From JAPLJQ01 sp037143735 (GTDB taxonomy: Bacteria; Desulfobacterota; Syntrophia; Syntrophales; UBA2185): 29,387 bases of DNA. This document shows positions 17,542-25,091 of the stretch, in pieces. Position numbers and translations under genes: made by a program. The DNA is taken from positions 1 to 29,387 of the forward strand of contig JBAWYD010000014.1 of assembly GCA_037143735.1 (NCBI GenBank). Direction: 5' to 3'. Position 1 is the stretch's first letter; every line of letters begins with the position of its first letter. The notes beneath the pieces were generated by a model. That model made no database searches. It was not told the origin of the DNA and saw only the letters and a list, made by a program, of their open reading frames with translations.

Positions 17542-18020
17542 TCACGCCAGTTTTGGACGGCTTTCGGAACCGCTTTCCTCTGCCGGCGCCTCCTGGGTCG
17601 CCTCGGCAATTTTCATTTCGATCCTGTCTTTCAGGGCTTCCATAGCGATGACGAAGGTCTCTCTGTCTCCTGAAGACTGGGCCTGCAGATCCACAAGGAA
17701 AATTTTCGTCTGGATTTGGTCCATAGAGTTGAACAATTTCTGCATCCGCGACGGGGTCGTACCGGCCGGGACTTTGATTTTTGGCTTCATCTGTTCACGA
17801 TACCGCTGGTACTCCTTGAGGATGCTCCGTTCTTGTTTTTTTCTGGCGATTTTGACCAGAACATTCTTCGGAACCGAGGGGTCCGTGCGACACTCATCCC
17901 GTATCTCTTTTGGAAGCTGGCTCAGCGAAATGGTCTCCGAGGCTGATCGGGATCTGGCAGCAAATCGTTCAACGGGATCATGTACAACTGGTTGGGAATG
18001 AATTTTTCGTCTGACGGCAT
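17542..18020 (-). pseudogene. parB-like gene remnant with internal deletion and frameshift
   Basis: The start is well formed (ATG at 18020 with GGAGG five bases upstream) and encodes a ParB-type N-terminus ending in LLPDPDQPRRPF, the sequence that normally opens the CTPase fold; the frame then stops at 17922. In another frame, from about 17940 to 17542, there follows a ParB C-terminal half, SETISLSQLPKEIRDE and NVLVKIARKKQER, ending at a stop at 17542. The GERR and ENLxR core and most of the HTH (about 130 codons) are missing. The junction near 17940 joins the two out of frame. The annotated 82-residue piece that begins at an internal ATG (17790) is only the tail of this remnant. A second ATG at 18060 is in frame but lacks a good ribosome site. 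Confidence 0.75.
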
Positions 18021-18071
18021 AAGGTCCTCCTTTGCGGCATTTGATCTATCTGTACTCATGACAGAATGAAA

Positions 18072-19148
18072 TTACGACTTCCATTGGAACATCCGGATCA
18101 GGTCTTTAAAAATATGCCATTTCTTGGTTAAAAACTGATAGCGTCCGGCGACGATTCCGGGAGCAATGCTCAACTGATCGGCTAAGTGACGGATTTCGTC
18201 GTGGGATCGGCAGTCGCGGATTTTTTCATCCCAGCGGGCAGGGATCAGATAATCGGCGGCAAATCGATCCGCCCGTAATTCGCGAGGATCATCACGGCTT
18301 CCATTGTTGATCAGCAGGTCTTTCTTGCTGTCGTGTAATACATGTGCTGCCTCATGGAAGAATGAAAACCAAAACTTGTCTTCTCCTTTTCCCCTGAGGC
18401 AAAGGAGGATCATGGCTTTTGGAGACGACAGCCACTTTGTGGCCCCGTTCCAGGGCACATTCTTCATCTCCCGTACGAGCGAAACGGCCACTCCCGCGTC
18501 GGCACAAAGCCTTTTCATTTCCGGTTCAAATACTTCCGGCTCTTCGCGCGTCAGATGACGGATCGCTTGTAGAACCTTATAAAAGCGGTCTTTGTTATAT
18601 GGCTTGCATTCAATTTTATGGGCCTGCAATTCGCCTTGCCTGATCCATGCGGAAGCCGGACCGGGTCGCGATTCAAAACATGGTGAGCGGCGTGCCGCCA
18701 CAGGAGACAGGTCCCAAATGCCATGCCATGCCCCGACGCTGCTGACGCCATAAAATGCCAGAGATTCCCGGATTAATTCAATGTCCTCTTTCATGGGCTT
18801 TATGTAACCGCGTTCTATGAGCTCTCTGGTGGGAATGGTTTCCAGCCAATCCAAATCGGATGATATCCTCTTTTGTTCCAAGACCCTGGCCAATTGTTCC
18901 TGATACTGGAGTTCAAGATTGTTCCAATAACGGGCGGGTACAGCGGTCACCAGTTCGAGACGATTGGCGGTTTCGTGGGTAATGGGCTGATCACCCTTAA
19001 ATATTCTGTTCAGCGTCTGCACGGTCAGTCCGGTGCGCGTGGCCATCTCTTTCTGGGACATGTCGAGAGATACCATCACCTCCTGGAGCGTTTTCCCGGG
19101 AGGCACCGCATAATCCGGGATAAACCCGTATTTCCTTTTTGCCTTCAT
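18072..19148 (-). CDS. higA: XRE-family antitoxin with ImmA/IrrE metallopeptidase domain (HigA-like)
   Basis: A 358-residue two-domain protein. Residues about 20-75 form an XRE helix-turn-helix (LDMSQKEMATRTGLTVQTLNRIFKG). The C-terminal half is an ImmA/IrrE zinc peptidase with HEAAH (265-269) and a downstream ELRADRFAADYLIP segment whose Glu290 can be the third ligand. It lies 12 bases after a HigB-type toxin gene, so it is probably the antitoxin and autorepressor of this pair; the peptidase part could sense stress or phage. It ends 51 bases before the parB remnant start. The family call is secure; peptidase activity on a particular substrate is not known. Confidence 0.88.
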   Translation of the reverse strand: MKAKRKYGFIPDYAVPPGKTLQEVMVSLDMSQKEMATRTGLTVQTLNRIFKGDQPITHETANRLELVTAVPARYWNNLELQYQEQLARVLEQKRISSDLDWLETIPTRELIERGYIKPMKEDIELIRESLAFYGVSSVGAWHGIWDLSPVAARRSPCFESRPGPASAWIRQGELQAHKIECKPYNKDRFYKVLQAIRHLTREEPEVFEPEMKRLCADAGVAVSLVREMKNVPWNGATKWLSSPKAMILLCLRGKGEDKFWFSFFHEAAHVLHDSKKDLLINNGSRDDPRELRADRFAADYLIPARWDEKIRDCRSHDEIRHLADQLSIAPGIVAGRYQFLTKKWHIFKDLIRMFQWKS

Positions 19149-19160
19149 ATTAAAACTCTT

Positions 19161-19496
19161 TCAGTGTGTATCCACAATTTCAATAATTTCGATTTTAGTC
19201 ACGCGTGCCCTGTTAATTCCCCCACCTTTGAGGCGAGGAATGGGGTCATTGGCCGGAAAAAACAAGAGTCGATAAGGATTTTCAAGATCAACCGAGAGCT
19301 GGCCGGCCCTTTTCCCAGTTAGTTCATGACAACGAGAAGGGGGTAGGTATGAAATGTCGGATAATGTATCAGCCGCTTTTAATTCCATCATCCGCTGTTC
19401 GAGTTTCTCTGCGCATTTCATCCCAAGCTGTTTCCGCATTTCCTTTTCCTCGGAGCAGATTTTTTGCAGCTTCTTTGTCCTGAAATATATATCCAT
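19161..19496 (-). CDS. higB: HigB-like RelE-superfamily toxin
   Basis: A 111-residue protein of the RelE/ParE-HigB superfamily (killer-protein type), which as a family cleaves mRNA on the ribosome. Visible family features are the N-terminal FRTKKLQKICS helix, the LPPSRCHELTGKRAGQLSVDL strand region with basic residues, and the C-terminal EIIEIVDTH. Toxin-first order, followed by an HTH antitoxin gene, is the typical higBA arrangement. A dyad at 19519-19537 just upstream is a candidate operator. No strong Shine-Dalgarno is seen. Function is inferred from family and neighbour. Confidence 0.85.
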   Translation of the reverse strand: MDIYFRTKKLQKICSEEKEMRKQLGMKCAEKLEQRMMELKAADTLSDISYLPPSRCHELTGKRAGQLSVDLENPYRLLFFPANDPIPRLKGGGINRARVTKIEIIEIVDTH

Positions 19497-19518
19497 TGTG
19501 TCGCTATGTCAAATAATA

Positions 19519-19537
19519 ATTAACATATTGTGTTAAT
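19519..19537 (-). promoter_or_regulatory. Candidate higBA operator dyad
   Basis: Seven-base arms ATTAACA and TGTTAAT separated by five bases, 23-41 bases upstream of the higB ATG. On the minus strand a weak promoter (TTGATT, 17-base spacer, TTAATT) overlaps it, so a repressor bound here would block transcription. HigA-type antitoxins usually repress their own operon from such sites. Confidence 0.45.
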
Positions 19538-19592
19538 AATAATCAAAATGCCTTTGCCGCTGTCTGCTCCTTATCTTTGCAGGTTATGATTC

Positions 19593-19615
19593 ATGAAATC
19601 TATTTCATTTATAAT
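19593..19615 (+). promoter_or_regulatory. Dyad next to a TATAAT box upstream of nnr
   Basis: ATGAAAT, two bases, ATTTCAT (19593-19608) is directly followed by a consensus -10 hexamer TATAAT (19610-19615) on the plus strand. The -35 is poor, which suits a regulated or activated promoter. The nnr start is about 175 bases downstream. Confidence 0.3.
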
Positions 19616-19747
19616 AATTTGCGTGAATTATGATGCGAAAGGCCAATGATGTCAAGAAGTTTTGGAGTGACATGCTTTTCCTTGATAACCGGCGATCAGT
19701 AAAGTATATTTGGTAAAAAATATGGTTGTAAAAAAGTATCCGAAATG

Positions 19748-19769
19748 CATGCCCGTTTGCGTGGGCATG
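19748..19769. repeat. REP-like short stem-loop
   Basis: CATGCCC and GGGCATG flank an eight-base loop. In translation this kind of element reads RLRGHD or RLRGND, a known signature of dispersed palindromic repeats in bacterial genomes. It ends 24 bases before the nnr start codon and would add a false N-terminal extension to that gene if translated. Confidence 0.5.
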
Positions 19770-19792
19770 ACAAGAAAGCAAAGGAGTGGAAG

Positions 19793-21367
19793 GTGAAAGT
19801 CAGCAGAGTCAGTGAAATGAGGTTTATGGATCGGTATGCCATTGAAAAGCTGGATATCCCGGAAGAGATTCTCATGGAAAACGCCGGGCAGGCGTCGTCC
19901 TTCGTCCTTCAAAAAGAGGTGGGCATCAAAGGCAGGAAATTTGTCGTATTCTGCGGTGTCGGGAACAACGGCGGCGACGGTTTCGTCGTGGCGCGGAACA
20001 TCCATTCCAACGGCGGATCGGTGAAGGTATTCATCATCGGAGACCAGGGCAAGTTCAAGGGGGCCGCAAAGACCAATTTCCATATCCTTTCGAAGCTTCC
20101 CATAGAATGCCGGAGAATCGAATCCGTGGATGACGTAAGGAAAGATACTCTCCACTGTCACGGCATTGTCGACGCCCTCTTCGGGACCGGGCTCGACCGG
20201 GAAGTAAGCGGTCTTTACAAAGATGTGATTCGGCTGATCAATGGAAGCGGTAAAAAGGTTCTCAGCCTGGATATCCCCTCCGGCATAAACGGCGACACGG
20301 GGGAAATGATGGGTATCGCTGTCAGGGCCGACTTTACGGTCACCTTCGGTCTCCCCAAGATCGGAAACATGCTTTACCCCGGATATGAGCTGTGTGGGAA
20401 GCTGTATGTCTGCCACATTTCTTTCCCGCCCTCTCTTTACGAAGGGGATGACCTGAAAGTCCGGATAAACGATTTTGTGAAGCTTCCCCCGCGTAGCAAA
20501 GAAGCCTATAAGGGGCGCATGGGGGAAGTGCTTTTTATTGCCGGTGCGGCGAACTATTATGGCGCGCCTTATTTTGCCGCCCTGTCGTTTCTGAAGGCCG
20601 GCGGCGGTTATGCCCGTCTTGCTGCTCCCGCATCGATGATCCCGTTTATCGCCGGTAAAGGTAGCGAAATCGTCTTTCTTCCTCAGAAGGAAACAAAAGC
20701 GGGCAGTATTTCGATGGATAATAAGGACAGTCTGCTGGAGCTCTCGGAGAAAGTGGACATGGTGGTCATCGGGCCGGGGCTTTCCCTGGATGGTGAAACC
20801 CAGCAGCTCGTCCGGGAACTGGTAAGGATCATTAAAAAGCCCGTCCTGATTGACGGAGACGGCATCACGGCCATTGCCGATGAGTTGGAAATGATCAGGG
20901 AAAGAAAAGGGAAAACGATTCTGACGCCTCATGCAGGGGAGATGGCCCGGATCGCGAAAAAGAGCGTCGATGAGATCAATAGACAGAGAATAGACATCCT
21001 GCAGCTCACCGCCATGTCGCTCCATGCCTTTATAGTTCTGAAAGGCGCACACTCCCTGATCGGATACCCGGATGAACTGGTGTTTATCAACCTCAGCGGG
21101 AATCCGGGAATGGCTACGGCGGGTTCGGGCGACGTCCTGACGGGAACAATTGCTGCCATGCACGGGCTTGGCCTTTCGCTGGAAGACGCGGTGAGAAAGG
21201 GTGTATTTATTCACGGGCTTTCGGGAGATCTGGCTGCGGTAGAAAAGGGTGAGGACGGCATCACGGCCCAGGATATCCTGGATTATCTGCCCGCCGCCAT
21301 GAAGCACGACAGGGAAGGCCTGAAAGATCCCTTCATGAAGGTGTATGAAGGACCGTGTGTGGTATAA
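19793..21367 (+). CDS. nnr: Bifunctional NAD(P)H-hydrate repair enzyme
   Basis: A 524-residue fusion that repairs damaged NADHX and NADPHX. The N-terminal half is the NnrE epimerase (MENAGQ at 28-33, GVGNNGGDGFVVAR at 55-68); the C-terminal half is the NnrD dehydratase of the ribokinase-like fold, with ILTPHAGEMARI and the ATP or ADP-site motif GMATAGSGDVLTG. I chose the GTG at 19793 because AGGAG lies six bases upstream; an ATG 48 bases further upstream would run through a REP-like repeat and add residues foreign to the family. It converges on ispB with eight bases between stops. Function is secure from both domains. Confidence 0.93.
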   Translation: MKVSRVSEMRFMDRYAIEKLDIPEEILMENAGQASSFVLQKEVGIKGRKFVVFCGVGNNGGDGFVVARNIHSNGGSVKVFIIGDQGKFKGAAKTNFHILSKLPIECRRIESVDDVRKDTLHCHGIVDALFGTGLDREVSGLYKDVIRLINGSGKKVLSLDIPSGINGDTGEMMGIAVRADFTVTFGLPKIGNMLYPGYELCGKLYVCHISFPPSLYEGDDLKVRINDFVKLPPRSKEAYKGRMGEVLFIAGAANYYGAPYFAALSFLKAGGGYARLAAPASMIPFIAGKGSEIVFLPQKETKAGSISMDNKDSLLELSEKVDMVVIGPGLSLDGETQQLVRELVRIIKKPVLIDGDGITAIADELEMIRERKGKTILTPHAGEMARIAKKSVDEINRQRIDILQLTAMSLHAFIVLKGAHSLIGYPDELVFINLSGNPGMATAGSGDVLTGTIAAMHGLGLSLEDAVRKGVFIHGLSGDLAAVEKGEDGITAQDILDYLPAAMKHDREGLKDPFMKVYEGPCVV

Positions 21368-21375
21368 CGGATCCC

Positions 21376-22350
21376 TTATAGTCTTCGTTCAATGATGTAG
21401 TCCGAAATGGCAAGCAGTGCGTCCCTGGCTTCCGATGCTTCAAACGATTCAAGGAATCCCTTGCCCTCGTCGATATAGGCCTTTGCCTTGTTGAGAGAAT
21501 AGTTGATCCCATCGTAACGGTGGATAAGGGACATGACGTCTGCCATATCCTGCCCGTTGCGTTCGCGGTTTTCGATGACCCGCTTGATCAGACTTCTCTC
21601 TTCGGGGTTGCATTTTTTCAAGGTGCGAATGAGAGGAAGGGTCATCTTCCCTTCTTCCAGATCCTTGCCGATCGCCTTACCGAGTTCTGCTTCCTCTGCC
21701 ACATAATCCAGCGTGTCGTCGGTGATCTGAAAGGCGGACCCCAGCCTCATGCCGAACCGGGTCAGGGCTTCGATCTGAATGTCCGGGGCATCGCCCAAAA
21801 TTCCCCCTAAGGCGCAGGCCGCGGAAATCAGAATGGCCGTCTTTTTCTCAATGATAGACAGATATTCCTTCTCGGCAATATTGATGTCGCCGCGCTTGAC
21901 CAGTTGGAAGACCTCTCCTTCCGACATGGTATTCGTCGTCTCGGAAAGAAGTTTGATAATGGCGAGGTTTCCGTGGTCGGTCATCAGTTTAAAGGATTTT
22001 GAGTAGAGAAAATCTCCCACAAGGACACTGGCGGCATTGCCCCAGACATTATTTGCCGAAGTCTTGCCCCGCCTTGTTTCCGCTGCGTCGATGACGTCGT
22101 CATGAAGAAGGGTGGCGGTATGAATGAATTCAATCACGGCGGAGAGGGGGTAGCGCTTCTCACCCTTGTAACCGCAGAGGGAGGAAGAGGCCAGAAGAAG
22201 AAGGGGCCTGAATCTCTTGCCGCCACTGCCGATAATATAATGGATAACTTCCGGAATGAGGTACACTTCGGAACGGAGGTACATCTCCATGTGTTCTTCC
22301 ACACGCTTTAGATCGTCCCCGTAATGACGGAAGACATCCTGAATCTGCAT
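21376..22350 (-). CDS. ispB: Polyprenyl (octaprenyl-type) diphosphate synthase
   Basis: A 324-residue trans-isoprenyl diphosphate synthase that condenses isopentenyl diphosphate onto allylic diphosphates to make the side chain of quinones. Both aspartate-rich motifs are present: the first, DDVID (84-88), and the second, DDTLD (211-215); GGKRFRP (43-49) binds diphosphate. Chain length cannot be read with certainty from the sequence, so octaprenyl is an estimate. It lies 20 bases after the LUD gene and shares its promoter. Confidence 0.9.
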   Translation of the reverse strand: MQIQDVFRHYGDDLKRVEEHMEMYLRSEVYLIPEVIHYIIGSGGKRFRPLLLLASSSLCGYKGEKRYPLSAVIEFIHTATLLHDDVIDAAETRRGKTSANNVWGNAASVLVGDFLYSKSFKLMTDHGNLAIIKLLSETTNTMSEGEVFQLVKRGDINIAEKEYLSIIEKKTAILISAACALGGILGDAPDIQIEALTRFGMRLGSAFQITDDTLDYVAEEAELGKAIGKDLEEGKMTLPLIRTLKKCNPEERSLIKRVIENRERNGQDMADVMSLIHRYDGINYSLNKAKAYIDEGKGFLESFEASEARDALLAISDYIIERRL

Positions 22351-22370
22351 GAATCCTTTTCCTTTATGGC

Positions 22371-23024
22371 TTACAGCCCCAGGTCCTCGTTAATTAGGAC
22401 GATCTTGATTCTGCCTTTGGGAAACGATTTTTCCGTGATAGCCCAGCTGTTGCAGATGCGGTCTTTGCTTTTGCATTCTTCGCAGAAAGAGGTTTTGGCG
22501 CAGGGGGTTTTCATTCCCAGCCGCATAACGTTGGCGGGAGCGGCAAAGTTTTTTACCCGCATCATGGCCTCTTCCAGGTCCGGGACGATTTTGTTTCTCC
22601 CCGCCAGGACGATGACGCTTTTCGGGCCGAAAGTCAAAGCCGCGATGCGGTTGCCTACCATGTCCAGGTTTACCAGCATTCCCGTTTCGGTCACCGCATT
22701 GGTTCCGGTGATGAAAAGATCCACCAGGAGGGCTTGCCTCCGGCGTTCAAGGGCTTCTTCCCGGGAGATGGTTTTATCGTAGGCATCCAGAGACTTCATC
22801 CCTTTAATTTTTTTAAGGGCGTCATACAGACCCGTTGCGGTGAAGGTCATGGAACCACCCCACGATATGCTTTTTGCTCCTATCTTAGGGATGATTTCTT
22901 CGAGGACCATTTTTTTTGCCGCCGCGGCGTTATCCGCAAGGTATACCTCAAAATTGTTTGATTCCAGCATGTCCTTAACGTCGGCAAGCCTGATCTGCCA
23001 GTATTTATCAATTGGGCTGTCCAT
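22371..23024 (-). CDS. LUD-domain (LutC/DUF162-like) protein
   Basis: A 217-residue LUD-domain protein, related to LutC and the DUF162 family of lactate-utilisation proteins. Typical features are ISWGGSMTFTATGL, LFITGTNAVTETGMLVNLD and the C-terminal CxxxxxxCxxC cysteines (CAKTSFCEEC). Stand-alone members are frequent in anaerobes, with no proven reaction. Three ATGs are in frame (23060, 23030, 23024); AGGAGG directly precedes 23030 with almost no spacing but stands seven bases before 23024, so 23024 is the best start. It is transcribed from the promoter at 23077-23105, with ispB behind it. Confidence 0.87.
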   Translation of the reverse strand: MDSPIDKYWQIRLADVKDMLESNNFEVYLADNAAAAKKMVLEEIIPKIGAKSISWGGSMTFTATGLYDALKKIKGMKSLDAYDKTISREEALERRRQALLVDLFITGTNAVTETGMLVNLDMVGNRIAALTFGPKSVIVLAGRNKIVPDLEEAMMRVKNFAAPANVMRLGMKTPCAKTSFCEECKSKDRICNSWAITEKSFPKGRIKIVLINEDLGL

Positions 23025-23076
23025 TTTCATACCTCCTGTATTTGTCGGGGATGGCGACATGAATCGCGTTCATGGC

Positions 23077-23105
23077 ATTATGGAGAAACGGGATGCACTT
23101 GTCAA
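23077..23105 (-). promoter_or_regulatory. Sigma-70 promoter of the LUD-ispB operon
   Basis: On the minus strand, a consensus -35 TTGACA (23105-23100), a 17-base spacer and a -10 CATAAT (23082-23077). Transcription would begin near 23070, leaving a leader of about 45 bases before the LUD start at 23024. This is the best promoter match in the window. Confidence 0.8.
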
Positions 23106-23133
23106 GCTTCGATATTTTGATCATAAAAAAACC

Positions 23134-23162
23134 TTGCATTTCCATAAAGGATCATTTAGTAT
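23134..23162 (+). promoter_or_regulatory. Candidate promoter of the cold-shock gene
   Basis: TTGCAT (23134-23139), a 17-base spacer and TAGTAT (23157-23162) on the plus strand. A start near 23169 would give a leader of about 170 bases, similar in length to that of E. coli cspA. It is only a moderate match to consensus. The remainder of the gene-free stretch 23025-23341 holds the LUD promoter and the leader structures listed separately; nothing else was recognised. Confidence 0.35.
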
Positions 23163-23217
23163 CGCTCTCAGTTGATGTGCAGTACATGTTTGTTTTTACC
23201 AAATTACAGAAAAGTTG

Positions 23218-23255
23218 ACCGCACAAACCTCAGTCATGGAAAGTGCGGTTTTTTT
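23218..23255 (+). terminator. Terminator-like hairpin in the cold-shock leader
   Basis: ACCGCAC (23218-23224) pairs with GTGCGGT (23243-23249) around an 18-base loop, followed by an uninterrupted run of T. It lies between the candidate promoter and the cold-shock gene, so it could be an attenuator that is bypassed in the cold; or it ends transcripts from further left. The long loop makes it weaker than the terminator after the gene. Confidence 0.45.
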
Positions 23256-23303
23256 GTTTGCACAAACAGACTGCCAGCCGAAGAGTTCGGCAAAATTTAA
23301 AAT

Positions 23304-23320
23304 GGTTCCCTGGAGGAACC
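23304..23320 (+). promoter_or_regulatory. Hairpin just before the cold-shock ribosome site
   Basis: GGTTCC and GGAACC pair around a five-base loop, CTGGA, ending a few bases before the AAGGAG of the cold-shock gene. This position suits temperature-dependent control of translation, which is known for cspA leaders; the role here is inference. Confidence 0.4.
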
Positions 23321-23341
23321 CAATACAAAGGAGTAGTAAAG

Positions 23342-23542
23342 ATGTCAGAAGGAAAAGTTAAGTGGTTTAATGATTCAAAAGGGTTTGGCTTCATCGAAGA
23401 GGACGGCGGCAAGGACGTTTTCGTGCATCATTCAGCAATCCAGGCAGATGGTTTCAAATCACTGGCCGAGGGTGATCGCGTAAGTTTTGATGTTGTTAAA
23501 GGCGCCAAAGGTCCGGCTGCGGAAAATGTCCGTAAGCTGTAA
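23342..23542 (+). CDS. CspA-family cold-shock protein
   Basis: A 66-residue single cold-shock domain, the usual CspA length. RNA-binding motifs RNP1 (KGFGFI, 14-19) and RNP2 (VFVHH) are both complete, so it should be an RNA chaperone that melts secondary structure. AAGGAG lies at a suitable distance before the ATG, and an upstream in-frame ATG is not family-like. It has a long leader with two hairpins and is closed by a strong terminator, so it is a monocistronic gene. Confidence 0.95.
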   Translation: MSEGKVKWFNDSKGFGFIEEDGGKDVFVHHSAIQADGFKSLAEGDRVSFDVVKGAKGPAAENVRKL

Positions 23543-23568
23543 AACCTGAGTTTCATTTTGCATTTAGA

Positions 23569-23599
23569 AGCTCCTCCCACAATGGGGGGAGCTTTTTTT
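23569..23599 (+). terminator. Intrinsic terminator of the cold-shock gene
   Basis: Ten-base arms AGCTCCTCCC (23569-23578) and GGGGGGAGCT (23584-23593), one G-U pair, a five-base loop and a run of seven T ending at 23599. This is a classic rho-independent terminator 26 bases after the stop codon. Confidence 0.93.
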
Positions 23600-23610
23600 G
23601 TTCAATCAAT

Positions 23611-23683
23611 TGTCATTTCGACCAAAGGGAGAAATCTTTTATTATCAACACATTCAAGATTCCTCACTTCGTTCGGAATGACA
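23611..23683. repeat. REP-like imperfect inverted repeat
   Basis: Ends TGTCATTTCG and CGGAATGACA are near-complementary, and an inner pair, GAGAAATCTT with AAGATTCCTC, is matched at nine of ten bases. The translated pieces (STKGRNLL, RFLTSFGMTD) are a signature of dispersed genomic repeats seen in many bacteria. It sits between the cold-shock terminator and the rimO stop and probably has no coding role. Confidence 0.6.
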
Positions 23684-23738
23684 GATGGCGGAGTTTTGCA
23701 AGCTCTCAGAATTACGATTGAGAAATCAGCAATTTTTC

Positions 23739-25091
23739 TTACTTTTCCATGATTTCTGCGAAAAGATCATATTCCGTTGCTGCGATGATTTTACAGGTGA
23801 TGATGTCTCCGGTGACAGGGTGGTTTCCTTTCACGTAGGTGACGCCGTCGATATCCGGAGCCTGCCTGCGGCATCTCCCTATATGTGTAAAATCGGGGAT
23901 GTCGCTTTTTCCCTCTATCAGAACTTCCTGATATGACCCGATCAACGATTGATTGATTTCATGGGACATGACAGCTTGCTCTTCCATAAGCAGATGTCTT
24001 CGGAATTCTTTTTCTTTTTCCGAAATCCGGGAGGGAAGGGATGCCGCCTTCGTGCCCTCCTCTCTGGAATAGACGAAGGCCCCCAGGTGGTCAAACCGCG
24101 CTTCTCTGATGAAGGCAAGCAAGTTTTTGAATTTAGTGGGTGTTTCCCCTGGAAACCCGACGATAATTGAAGTCCTCAGGGCCACATCCGGGATGATGCG
24201 CCTCGCTTTCTCTATGGTTTTTTTAACCAGGCGGCTTCCGCCCCGCCTGTTCATGGCCTTCAGGATGCCATCGTCGGTGTGCTGGATGGGCATATCGATG
24301 TAGTGACAGATTTTTTCTTCGTCGGCCATGGCTTGAAGAACCGAATCGTCAAGATGGGCAGGGTAGGTGTAGAGCAGCCTGATCCAGCGGATGGCTTCGA
24401 TGGCGGCCAGTTTTTTCATAAGTTCGCCCAGGGTTGGCTTTCCTGCCAGGTCACGGCCAAAGGCCGTCGTGTCCTGAGCGGTGATGATGATCTCTCTGAC
24501 GCCTCCGGCGGCAAGGGTTTCCGCTTCTCTCAAAATATCGTCCGGGTTTCTGCTCCTGGCCTTGCCGCGGATGGATGGGATGACGCAATAGGAACAACGG
24601 TTGGAGCACCCCTCGGCGATTTTAAGATAGGCGCTGTAAAAAGGCGTCGATACCAGACGGGCATGACCGGCATTCATCAGGAAAGCAGGTTTGCTGATAA
24701 CGGAGCGGCGCCCCGGAGGGGCTGCGGCGCTTAATCTGTCTATATGATGAGCGATATTAGGGACTTCATTCACGCCCAGAAAAAGATCAACATCGGGCAT
24801 CTCTTTTTCCAGTGTCTTTCCATATCGCTGGGGAAGGCAACCCGCAACGATCAGGTGGGTGCAAAGGGTTCCCCCCCTTTTTTTCCATTCTTCCATTCGG
24901 AGGATTTCTTCAATGGATTCCTCCTTTGCGGGCAGGATAAAAGCGCAGGTGTTGATCAGAATGAAATGGGCGTCATCGGCGCGGGTTGAAATGGCGTAGC
25001 CGCTTTTTGACAGGATGGCGGCCATCACCTCGGAATCTAACAGGTTCTTTGGGCATCCGAGGCTGATAATGTGAACATTTTTCGCTTTCAA
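23739..25091 (-). CDS. rimO: Ribosomal protein S12 methylthiotransferase
   Basis: A 450-residue radical SAM enzyme that adds a methylthio group to an aspartate of ribosomal protein S12. The N-terminal MTTase domain carries Cys13, Cys49 and Cys85 for the auxiliary cluster; the radical SAM cluster is Cys162-x3-Cys166-x2-Cys169 (GCSNRCSYC). The C-terminal TRAM domain follows. The signature YTYPAHLDD and the TYVKG region separate RimO from the tRNA enzyme MiaB. Its ATG overlaps the ftsK stop by four bases, so it is co-translated with ftsK. Confidence 0.93.
   Translation of the reverse strand: MKAKNVHIISLGCPKNLLDSEVMAAILSKSGYAISTRADDAHFILINTCAFILPAKEESIEEILRMEEWKKRGGTLCTHLIVAGCLPQRYGKTLEKEMPDVDLFLGVNEVPNIAHHIDRLSAAAPPGRRSVISKPAFLMNAGHARLVSTPFYSAYLKIAEGCSNRCSYCVIPSIRGKARSRNPDDILREAETLAAGGVREIIITAQDTTAFGRDLAGKPTLGELMKKLAAIEAIRWIRLLYTYPAHLDDSVLQAMADEEKICHYIDMPIQHTDDGILKAMNRRGGSRLVKKTIEKARRIIPDVALRTSIIVGFPGETPTKFKNLLAFIREARFDHLGAFVYSREEGTKAASLPSRISEKEKEFRRHLLMEEQAVMSHEINQSLIGSYQEVLIEGKSDIPDFTHIGRCRRQAPDIDGVTYVKGNHPVTGDIITCKIIAATEYDLFAEIMEK

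Noticed and set aside
19745..19792. Upstream ATG as the start of nnr
   Set aside because: The extra 16 residues come from a REP-like repeat and there is a better placed AGGAG before the GTG at 19793.
19652..21307. A 551-codon open frame on the minus strand opposite nnr
   Set aside because: It is antisense to a well-conserved two-domain enzyme, has no family-like motif, and follows from the codon bias of nnr.
23243..23341. N-terminal extension of the cold-shock protein by 33 residues
   Set aside because: The added residues are not family-like and cover leader hairpins; the ATG at 23342 has its own ribosome site and gives the standard length.
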